This document shows positions 12,796-23,794 of a DNA stretch of 64,000 nucleotides, piece by piece. This DNA is from Hirudinaria manillensis (Eukaryota > Annelida > Clitellata > Hirudinida > Hirudinidae), in NCBI GenBank assembly GCA_034509925.1, contig CM067529.1, forward strand, positions 3,642,001 through 3,706,000, read 5' to 3'. A program made the translations under genes and the position numbers. Under the pieces are notes generated by a model. It did not search any database and had not been told where the DNA came from. It saw only the letters and a program-made list of their open reading frames with translations. Every line of letters begins with the position of its first letter. Position 1 is the first letter of the stretch.

Positions 12796-13784
12796 CTGTC
12801 GTCTGCCTTTGTCCCGCCATTAATTTTTGTTTTGTAGATTTATTTTTTATTTCCATTATTATTGAAGACGATCTCTATGGATTGCCATTTGTCTTGAAGA
12901 ATGGCGTAATGAGGAATGGGAAATAGATATAATAATATTAATAATAATAATAATATAATTAAGTTAAAATATTTTAAAGAATTTTAAAGATTCACAGACT
13001 TCAGGGGTTTTTTGAGAAAGTTGAGAAATGTAACTATTGACAAAGAATTAAGAATTATTAAAACATTTCTAAAGTATTTACTTAACCAGGCTGTTAATCT
13101 CAGAAATTATTAAAATAATCCGATTTAATTCCAGATAATCTTAAGTAAATTTGGAAAAAAAAAATCAGTTCATTGACAAATAAACTTCGTAATTTTTTAT
13201 ATGTTATGTTTATTGAAGCTTTAGCTCCGATTGTGGTATTTCAGGGTCTGACTTGAGAAGCATCGTTGGAAAAGGAAACACAAAACAAAAACAATCCACT
13301 AAATTATTTTAATGTTGCCTTGGATCCAACAACAGCCATGATTTTCTTGGTGTGATTTCATTATCATGAAATAATTAATTCATTGTTTCTTTAAAGTATT
13401 ACAAGTTTGATAAATCGTCTTTTATCGTTAACTTTAACTTCAGCTTTACTCGAAAATGTTGATTATTAAATCCATTTATTAGCTAAAAATATTATTAATA
13501 CACAATCATATTAAGGATTATCTTGGATAGCGGATCTTAGAAGAATATTGTAAGATTATCGTCTACATCAAAAGAATGCTATCATTCAAATGACCCTGTT
13601 AACAGAGGACAATAACAACAACATCGTCGTCGTCGTCGTCGTCATCAAAGTCACGTGCGTACATGAATCTCTTAGATCACAATGCCCCTACGAGAATTGT
13701 ACCGATTCAACTCAAACAGTTTTTAACATTTTAGATAAATTTATAGTACCAAAAGAGAGACATTGTACAAAATAATGAGCTGAT

Positions 13785-16700
13785 TCAACTGTAATTATTT
13801 TCATAAGTACTGGACGTATTGGATGCTTTGTCGTCGCTTAGGATGTGCAAGTAAGTAAGCGATATTTCACCGTTTTCGGGAATGCCCAGGTACAAACTGT
13901 TGTTAACCTTTGACCTTTCTGGAGTTAAACTTTCGTATTTAGCACTCGACCTTTCCTGGGTTTTTGAGGTCAAGTTCTGCTGTTTGTTACTGTCTGTAAG
14001 GTCGAGGTAAACGTTGCCCATAGTTTCATCTGGTTGAACGTAAGTAGATCTTTTGCCCTGGCTAATGTTTTTTTTTCAGATTTTGAATTTTTCAGAATTG
14101 AAAAATAAGAATTAATGAAATTTAGAGAAGTATTACATTTAAATGTCTAATTGATAAATTAAAAACACTCACCGGTGAGAAGAATCGATATCATTGTCTG
14201 AGGCTTTCCTAAGCAACGTGCTTGGATCCAGTTTGGTGTAAGATTCGGCTTTCAGATTGAATTCTGAAGTTTCTTCGTCCGGGTTGATTTCATCGTAGAA
14301 GGAATCAGCTTCCCTGAAATGCCACGGAACAGATTCCCCACTCACTGAAGGATTTCCTATTTGAATGTCTGAGAAGGAAATACAAAATTAAAAATAAGAT
14401 TATTCAAATCATTTATACCTAGTAATCATATTAATCTATTAAAATGTCCATGTTAAATATTAAAAGTCACATTAAATTTCTGTTTTTCACCTCTGATGCG
14501 TTTGTTCATCCGAAAGTAGCAAAAAGTAAAAGAAAAGACAATGAAGATCAACATGGCTACCAATAGTCCCAGGATTGTCAGCGCCGATCCACCCATTATC
14601 TCCTTATCTGATCCATCTAAATTAAGATTATCAGCTCAAATTTACAAAATAATAAACTATAAATTAATACAATAATGATAATAAATAATAATTTGAGGTG
14701 AAAAAAAATTTTATTTCTGAATAATGGCAAATAAAGACTAAAGTAATAATTTATGAAAGACTAATCAATTTTAACAAATCCATTGATATTTTACAATTTA
14801 TCTGAATTAAATAAATAAAGTTGTTTTTTAATTGAAAGCATTTATTAGTAGTGAATATCTGAAGAAGTGTTATCAGGTAACAAAGTCTAATTTCATTACC
14901 ATCTCCAGTAACTTCAGCATTGGTTATGACCTTTACAGATGTTGGTCTGATATCTGCCAAGTAATAAATTTTAATATTAAAATTCTAAAAATAAAATATT
15001 CGATAATTCCTTAATCGATGAGAAGAGGTTAAACCTACCTTTAGAAGGGACCAACATCAGAGGAAAGTGAATTTGATAAACAGGTACATTGTTAAGTGCC
15101 TTTCCATCTATGGAATCGTTTGTCCGAGAATGGAAACTAGCAGAAAGACCAACTCGGATCATTTCCGAGCCTAGAAAAGTGACGTTGAACTCAGCATAGT
15201 CAGTAAAACTGAGGCTGATTGTTCGATTCTCGTGGAGGAGTTTGGTTGTTGGAGTCATTGCAATCATGGAAATGCAAAACGAATGCACCAGGTGGCCTGA
15301 ATAATTCGCTGAGCAGTGGATCTCCACCCTCGTTCCGTCTACGATTGCCCATAAATCAGAAGAGTGGTTTCTATTTTCAGAGTTGGAATAAATGAGAACT
15401 TCTTTGTCATCTTCTATTGTTACAAGCCGACAAACCGGTTCGTCTTCTGAGATGAAATTTAATCAAATGTAGCTAAAATATTAAAACAAATTTTATGTAA
15501 TTTAATATCAACAATTCATTTTGATAACATTTTATGCACGTCATAAATCACGATACGTCATGATAGATTTTCGTGGATGTTTAAGACAGGAAGTTTAAAA
15601 TCTCAAAGCTTTGATGCTTTTTGTTCTTGAAAGCCACTTGAGGGATTCAAAATCAGCCAAGATCAGATTAAAAATTAAAATTCTGTGGAGAGGATTGATC
15701 GGGCAAATATGTCTAAATTGTTTTGTAAATTATTTAATTTGTTTGTATAAATTATAGTTTTTACCGTAATTCCAATTTGAGTTTTAGACAAGATAAAAAT
15801 ATCAAAACTAGAATCATTGCATATTCGAACCACTCACCCATGATGACCAACTCAGACAAGAATCTCTTCTGATCCTGGTTAGTGCCAATAGCGACACATT
15901 CGTATGTTCCAGCTGGTATGAGAAATGCGTTTTTGCTCCTAATGAAGCATCCCATATCCTCATTTTCACTGTCCATGTCTTGGACTAGTTCGAATGTGTC
16001 TTTGTACTCAGACTTTACATCCAAGCAAGATGCCAGTAGAATTCTCCATCCAAAAGACGGTTTAATGAACCAGGTAAATTTTGGCGGCCTATGAGCACCT
16101 GGTGATACTACAGGTGAAGTATTGAGATAATCGAAGCTGCTGTTGAAAACCCATTCGTTGCAGGTCAGCAACATGTTTTCTCCTCTCCTGATGACTTTGC
16201 TGACCATGTTCAGGCCTGAAATAAAAGGATTTCAGTGTCTTTTCATGATCTGTTTGGACAACTCCATTGAGCAAAAATGCAATGGTAAACACAGAGTTTT
16301 GTGGTAATAAATCGCGTAAGATGAATTCGGCGTAAATCGGAATAAATATAAATATAAATACATTTATATTTTGCTTAATTTGATCTGAGGGCTGACAAAA
16401 ACACTAGTTTAGAAGAATAATATTTCATGAAATACCATTTTGTTAAGCACATTATTTCAGAATAATATTGCAAATAATAATAATAATAATAAATAATAAC
16501 AATAATAAATAATAATAATAATAACATGAGCAATGAATGAGATGTAAAAAATCTTTTTATAAATCAGAAACCCCATAACTTTGAAGCTTTGTAATTCGTA
16601 CTCTAGATACGAATGTCCTATGGGCAAGTATTAGTCATGGAAATATTACCTAATTAACTATGTTAAAATACTGGTAATTAACATAAATTAATACTTAAAT

Positions 16701-17396
16701 TAATCCCTCCTTTGATTGCGAAACGTTTGGAATTATCTCAAACAACTTTGTCATCAGGAGAGCTTAATTTAGGGAAAATTCAGGGAAAGCAATTATTATT
16801 AATAATAATTATTAACGAATTGCTCCGACCAAGGCATTGATGACTTCAATGGATTGATGACTTTCAACTTCGTGCATTTTTATGAGAAGCAACAAAGGAT
16901 GTAAGAGGATATGAGTAGGCAAACAATGGGAAATAACCTAGCTACTGATAATTAACTCGAGGTGTGATTATGACGACGACGATGACAACGACGACGACGA
17001 TGATGATGGAAGTTATTTTTTAAACTTAATAATATGAATAACGAAGACTTTTGAAATATATTTAGCTTGATTTAAATGTAAAACATTTCCCTGTAACGAA
17101 AGATTTGATGATCACGTGAGCCAGCAAAAAAAAATCAGATATTACAATTTCTATAGGATTACCGCAAATGGTTCTATTTTTTAACATTTTAACTTGCATC
17201 TAGAACTATGATAACTTCGGCAACACAACAATATCAACAACACCATTATTTGACGACACCTCAATAAATTATTATATTTAGTAGTAGCAACATTCGTAAC
17301 AAAATCATACACCACTACCAACAACAAGATACAAAACTCTGACAAACCTTGTTGAACAAGAAAGAAGCAGAAAAAAGTCATCAGCAGAGCTTGCAT
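13785..17396 (-). CDS. Ig-domain transmembrane receptor with ITIM-like tail
   Basis: Seven exons: 17396-17348, 16215-15838, 15446-15039, 14953-14900, 14616-14491, 14368-14173 and 14049-13785 (1,476 nt, 491 aa). All phases agree, with four successive phase-1 exons as is typical of Ig modules. Exon 1 is a signal peptide (MQALLMTFFCFFLVQQG). Residues 17-142 form an Ig-like domain (ENMLLTC ... PPKFTWF ... GTYECVAIG). Residues 143-278 form a second, atypical extracellular domain with VEIHCSA and several N-glycosylation sites. TM spans about 308-331. The 160-residue tail is Tyr-rich: FYDEINPDEE, SYTKL, VYLDL, KYESL, LYLGI and LTYLHI. LTYLHI and VYLDL fit the ITIM pattern, which in other receptors recruits SH2 phosphatases. 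Inferred role: inhibitory or dual-signalling immune or recognition receptor. Ligand unknown. It is paralogous in its tail to the gene at 18978-20334. Confidence 0.8.
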
Positions 17397-17708
17397 TTTA
17401 TCAGCCGATCACGAATCCCAAATCAGGCAAATATCTCAGAAATTATTGTTATATAAAAAAAAAATTGGTTAAATTATAAAAAGATAAATTATAATTTTCC
17501 TGAAAATCCTAAAAGTTCCTGGAACAATTTGCAGCAGAAAACAACATTTTTCTTTTCACTGGGATATAAAAGATTAAATAGCAAAATTGAGAGTCACAGA
17601 TAATTACATTGCAGCATATCCTGCTTTTTACATGAGTCCATTCTTGCGATATCTTCTATTATAAATGGATAGTTCTTTGAAGCTCTTGCATACCGGAAAC
17701 TAGTTTTC

Positions 17709-17792
<84 letters not shown>

Positions 17793-18977
17793 CAATATCA
17801 ATAATTATCGTTGACAAACTTTCTCTATTGACCAATTTATGATTTCTACATAGTAAGCTTTATCTTAATTTTTATTATAATCCTATTCTAACTCATTGTA
17901 TGTTTCCCTAATAATAATAACAGTAATAATAACAATTCCATCTATTTAGACCTACAGATCGATTCGTTCCGGTTTTTACGATTGTATATTTAGATGCTCA
18001 GTTTAACTGACCAATCACAGCAGAACAGATGAACCTGAATTAATGATTTCAAATCGAATAACAATTAATATAAATAATTTTATTTTCTGATTCATGGAAA
18101 GCATCAAAAAAAAATTTCATTTATTATCTTTATTCATTTACATGCAGAAGGACGAAATCCGGAAATGAGTTGAAAAAATTATAATAATAATCTGTAATTT
18201 ATCCTTCAAAATATTATAAATAACATATATTATGACTAATAATAATATCGATGCTTGCATCGGTAATTAACATGTTATGTAAAGTTTTCCCAATGAATCA
18301 CAGTGATTAATTTAGTGCATCCTCGCTTGGAAGAATATAAATATATAAACATAAGAAATAAATATTTATAAAATATTGTAATAGCAACAACAATAATTAA
18401 TAATATTAATATTTGTATTAATATAATAAAAAGGAGTACTACTGGATCCTACAATGTGAACAGACAGACAGATTAAGTGGCCAATCCTAACTACTTTCAC
18501 ATTCTCTAAATTAATTTGAGTGTTTTCTGTGTGGGAAAGTTTTTTTCGTTTGTTTTTTTTTTAATTAGCATAAAAATTCACTTTTAGCCATCCGTTGACC
18601 GTGACTTTTTTTCCAAGGTCGTTTCGAATACGTTCGTTGCCCTAAAATTTGTTTTGAGTAATTCAATTAGAAATTGTTTTTAAAAATTATTGTTCATTAC
18701 TTTTTATTTCAATTTTGGCCAAATACTTAAAACCTTATCATGCACAGAAACGCTTGAAATGCGGAAGCAATGCACTACACCGTTCAGTCTAAATTTTGAC
18801 AGTCAATCCGGCCCTCGGGCTTAAACGTTTGGAGACCCCTGGAATAAAATCTAGGACTAAAACAGCTTCAACGACGAAAACAAAACTATTTTAAATAAAA
18901 ACAAAATCAATTAAAAATCGTTTTAATAAGTTTTTTAAAGTTGACAAATTTTCATAAATAATTTAATTAATAATCTG
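17397..18977. other. Intergenic between two receptor genes
   Basis: No coding exon supported. It contains the long ATT microsatellite at 17709-17791. The promoter of the upstream-facing Ig receptor should lie just above 17396. Confidence 0.5.
17709..17791. repeat. Perfect ATT trinucleotide microsatellite, about 28 copies
   Basis: Uninterrupted att repeat. It is long enough to be highly length-polymorphic. Confidence 0.95.
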
Positions 18978-20334
18978 TTAGGAGTTAGATGTCGACAAGG
19001 GTGTGTAGCCCGCATCATCAACAAGTTGCAAATAGGTCTCCCTGGTATCTTGTTTTGTTTGTGAAACTCTTGGAGTTGGAATGGGCTGCAGGACACTGTA
19101 TGTATTAGACTTGTTGGGCCTGGAGTTGAAAATAAAATAAATGTATTTTGGATTATTAAATTAAAATGTATATTTATTCATATAAATATATTCTAAGTAG
19201 GAATGCCTAAGTTATTTCAAAACTTGAAGAAAATTTGTTAATTAACAGTTAAAACCAGTAAAAAGATTGAATAATGATTAGTAATTTTCTATGAAGTAAT
19301 GCCTTCACTCCTTATCAAGATGATACGCAAGGCAATGATAAAGGCTAAACATGATCGCACAAACAAACAAATACACAAAACAAAGACTAACCCCGTGTAT
19401 AGTTTGGAGCCATCAAATTTTGTACTTTCGTCCAGTGCAGTGTAACCGCCCACTGGCTTAAAGACAGATAGTTCCTCGTCTGGATTGATTTCGTCGTAGA
19501 CCGATGACAGCCTATCGTGACCCGGCAATTTGCTCTCCGCGGGGTCTTTTGGAGTGGAACAATCTGTTTGGATATCTGGAAAACATACGATTTGTTGGTT
19601 CAGACTTTTCCATTTCTATGGAAGGGATGGCAACAAATTACAAAATGCATGAGTATTGCATATCGCTAAGGATTGTTTTTATGAAAGGCACAATCCATGT
19701 ACGTTAAATGCTTATGGCGCTGGGGCCTGTGACGTTCCACGATAGAAGTCCCATTTTTAATTTAAGTTGCAAAAAATTAAATTTTTAAATTTTTTGGTTT
19801 TGAATCAGCTTATGAAAGAGAAATAAAAGTTTTGAGGGAAATTCATTAATTGAGATTATTAACTATTAGATTAATAAGCACTAATTATTTCACTCCTGGA
19901 CGCGGAAGTGTGAAGACATCCTTGCAGCAATAATAACTTAAAATTTCCAAAGCAATTACTTGTAGATTCAATAATATTATTTTAGAAAACAATACTTTTA
20001 TGTGAGTTTAATTACAAAATAGGAAAAAAATTACTTCTTATTTTCCTGGTCACTTTGAAGTATATGATCGTAAAGGCCAAAATGATCAGGATCAATAGAA
20101 CAACGGATGCCACAATGACTAATATAGTCGTCTGATTCATTCCCGCCTTTGCTGAACCTTTTTGGGTGGATTAAAAGAACTTATTTTCTTATTAACCATA
20201 AAAATGATTTTCATATTAACGATGAAAAAAATCTATTTATACATTAGCGATCTATATTAAGATTAAGGTAAAAATGAAGTCTTTTATCTGATCAACAGAA
20301 TTGACAAACTGACCTTCGATTGCGCTGAGATCTT
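18978..20334 (-). CDS. Paralogous single-pass receptor, Tyr-motif tail, 5' incomplete
   Basis: Four exons are clear: 20334-20314 (a 21-nt exon), 20151-20035, 19575-19392 and 19119-18978, ending in TAA (about 154 aa seen). A transmembrane segment (TTILVIVASVVLLILIILAF) is followed by a tail with SVYDEINPDEE, GYTAL, TYSVL, TYLQL and GYTPL. The TM-to-tail intron sits at the same position and phase (phase 1, after RKIR / KRIR) as in the Ig receptor at 13785-17396, and the YDEINPDEE block is identical. This is therefore a tail paralogue. No Ig-type exon is visible between 20335 and 23000, so the ectodomain is either very short, too diverged to see, or lost. TYSVL and TYLQL are ITIM/YxxL-like sites. 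The start codon and signal peptide were not found. Confidence 0.65.
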
Positions 20335-20748
20335 CTGTTTAAAAAGAAATTTTAAAAAAATTATTATAAAAAAATAATTAAATAATTATTTTAAGTCATT
20401 TATCACATTTATTATTATGACATGGCATAATAATTTAATGCCGCCTTAAATCCGAATTTACAATTCTGTTGCGGTCACTTTGTGACAGTGTTGATGATAA
20501 TGATGGCAAAAGAGATATTTGTACAACCGTACAGAGGTACACTTAATATATCGTGTACATCGGTAAAGTTGTACTAATACTTACAAACACTTCGGCAAGC
20601 ATTTGGAAACGCAAGAACCTTGTGTGTCCAAATGGATTGAAAGAGAAATTCAAATAAAATAAATAAACTGAATAGTAACAACTTCTTTTGTGAGTTTATT
20701 TGCTCAACTAGTCTGAGTTTATTGATTTATTAATAAAATTAATAAATT

Positions 20749-23082
20749 TCAGATTAGTCTGCCTATCTCCAGTTTACAGTTGATCCCATCCAACAGCTCC
20801 CTGTCTTCTGGAGCAAATCTTTTATTCTTCACCAAATTCTTTTCCTAAGTGGCTGCTGTTGGTATTTTAGATTACTTTAGGTTATAAATTCGAACCATAA
20901 TTTAACAAATTTTCCTTTCGTGAATTCAGGAAGGAAAAAAAACAGAAAGAACAGAAATTATGAATACATTCGATAATTTTCATATAACATTTCTGAATTA
21001 CTTATAGCTCTTCAATGTTATTATCATCATCTCACCACTTCCGTCGTGAAAAATTGTGGAAGAATTTCCACGATGTCTTTGTCATACAATTTTCCGATTC
21101 CCAATTTTTTCTGACATTTTTCTCATTCGTTGGTTCTGAAATTCATGAGCAACCATGATTTTTTATTCTGGCGTTAAGGCCAGGAAGTTCCAAGTGGTAA
21201 AAAAAAATCAATTCCATCGCATTTCGTTTTCAAAGATGACTTTGGCCGATCTCGTTGAAATCTGAAAATAGCAAACGATAAATCACAGATATATTTAAAT
21301 AAGTCCATCGAATAATCTTCCGATAATTAATTTGAATTTAGACGAATTTTAAGAATCAACTTCCTATCTTAAACCTCAGCTGGGAGCCTGTTTGCAGAAC
21401 AGCCTTCAGACCCAATAAGAGCAGCATTCATCAATTCTTCCTCCTTTTAACAAGTGATTAACAAGTGATTATTTTCTGCCCAGTCGAACCAAACTTTTTA
21501 ACTATTACGCAGTAAATAATTAATAATAATAATATCACTTGAAATAATTAAAGTAATTGCTACTTTCTGAGGCAACTTTTTTGTATGTTGAAAAATACAA
21601 ATTTAGACCTGAGCAAATTACATGATTGTTCTAGTTATTTAAGGTGACGAAACAATTAGAACCTCGAAAGTAAGTGATGGAAAATTTATTGAGAACTTAG
21701 TTTCTTTTACCAGTAATTGTTTCCGGTTTACTTTTACGAATCACTGATCACCGATGTCATCACTCGATGCATGAAAACGAATTATGTAAAATGCATTGTG
21801 CCACATGATTTATAAGACCTTTCAACTTATAATTGATAATTTTAGTTCTAGCCTTAAATTTGCAGTCGGCAAAAGGATGAAAAGATAGAATTTAAATACT
21901 GAACAAATAAATTGTTCCCATCCCGAGTGATGTGGGGTTTTTCCTTTCTTTCGTTTTCGAGAGTTTGTCGATTTCTTTTTTTAATTACGCGCCTCGTTAA
22001 GTACTAAATCGTCAAGATCCTGCTTGCTAGGAAATTCTAAGTGATTAAAGTCATAGGCGAATAAAAAAAAATAAAAAATGGACTCTTAGTAATTTTCTAG
22101 TTGTAATTACGCTAGCTACAACTTCCCTTTCGCAATCGGTTTAAAATTAAGCTATTACAATATTTACACGACACGCCGCATTATTATTATTATTTTTATT
22201 AATATCATTATTATTATTACTACTACTATTATTATTATTATTATTAATACCATTATTGTTATTATTAAAACTTAAATTTGTTATTGTCATTATTGCTGAT
22301 ATAAAAAGCTTGATCAACTTTGAACTTTTGATGATATTGTATGAGAAAGTGCAAGAATAAATTAAATTTTTCCAGGTATTCTGATGTTAAAAAAAACTAA
22401 TTGCATTAATTAATTAGGATAATTAACATTAGTATTAGCCACAGCAGTGATAAAGTCAAACTTAAGTCCTGATCTTATTAGAAATATTATTTTTCGGAAC
22501 GCAAATCTTAAAAAAATATTTGAAAATCAACAACTCTTTTGAGTGCTTTGCTTTATTTTTCTAAAGTCTAAAAAAAAGTAATTAATTAATTAATGATTCA
22601 ATTAATAAATTGTGAAATTGTACTTTTCATACTTTTCATACTTGTGGGATCCCTGGATCCAGATAATTAAAGAATAATTAAAATTATATTGCTAATTAAT
22701 TAATTTAATAATTAATTAATGTTCAGGGTACTATTCAGAGTCTTTGGTTGTGAACCTCGACAAATAGAGAAATCTAGAAAAGCAGAGCGAGAATAAGAGA
22801 AACAGCAGATTCCAAGACTTAGACAATTGAGCATTGTACATTCTCCAACTCATCTGAACACTTTCAATAAACCTGACCTTCTATAATTAGTTTGAGGACC
22901 CCGGGTTATTACAATACAGACAAGGACCACACTCGATTATCAAATATTTTTTGGCTATTAAGAAGATCATCTATTTGCTTCAAGTATTCTCTCATGGCAG
23001 CTGAAGAACTTGCCTTGGACCAGCTCAGTGTAATTACCAACACAAAGATTACATACATCTTAAACATCGTGCCTGATTTCAT
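20749..23082 (-). CDS. Putative short secreted protein derived from ADGF N-terminus
   Basis: Five candidate exons, all joined in phase 0: 23082-22918, 21443-21375, 21261-21241, 21110-21036 and 20838-20749 (420 nt, 139 aa with a TGA stop). Exon 1 encodes a signal peptide, then YLKQIDDLLNSQKIFDNRV and WSLS. It clearly matches exon 1 of the ADGF copy at 26345-26163 (DYFKQRDILLKDEKVFENRL, CSLS). Exon 2 begins EEELMNAAL, which would fit the N-terminal helix region of ADGF proteins. The remaining exons (ending EDRELLDGINCKLEIGRLI) match nothing I recognise and lack the deaminase barrel. Exon 1 is well supported. The later exons rest only on open frame, splice signals and consistent phase. It could instead be a relic first exon plus chance open frames. 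Confidence 0.4.
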
Positions 23083-23794
23083 ATCCTGAAGTTAATAGTT
23101 AAATTAATATTGTAAACAGGCGAAAGCAATAAAATTCAATTGGAAACCAAATATAAACGTTTAAAAGTTAAAAGTACTTTTAATTAGAAAATCCGCCCGT
23201 TTAACTTTTAAGCGGAGGTCGGATTTGCAGAATGAAATAATTCTGAGCGTTGCTAACCTAATGAATTTGATGACTCATACTTAAATATCCGGTCGATACT
23301 CACCTGGCATTCTCCTAGGTGGGACGACTATAAGCAACATTTTCAATAATAATAATAATAAACAAATGCAGACATCTAAACCTTTTACTGAATGTCCCTA
23401 AATTAGTTGAATCAAATTTATTTTATCAATGTTTCCTAATTATTTAATTAAAAACTATCGACCAATTACAATTCTATTAATTTGTTATTATAAACAGGAA
23501 TCTAATATTTTAATATATATATTATTATATTATATATTTTATATATTATATATTTCGCTTTTTGCTTATATTTTTCTTGCTTAGAAATGAAGAAAAACTG
23601 TATCTACGATTGTTACTTAATCACGTTCCGTCAATATCAAACATCTGTTTTCTAAGCCAAGGCCTAAAAAATCATTTGCAACATGGACTTTCATAGCACA
23701 AGCAACTCTCACAAATTATATTTATTTTATTAATAAACATCTCTAAGACAAATGTCAACATGCGATGTCCGACATAGTTCGGGTTTAATGAAAT

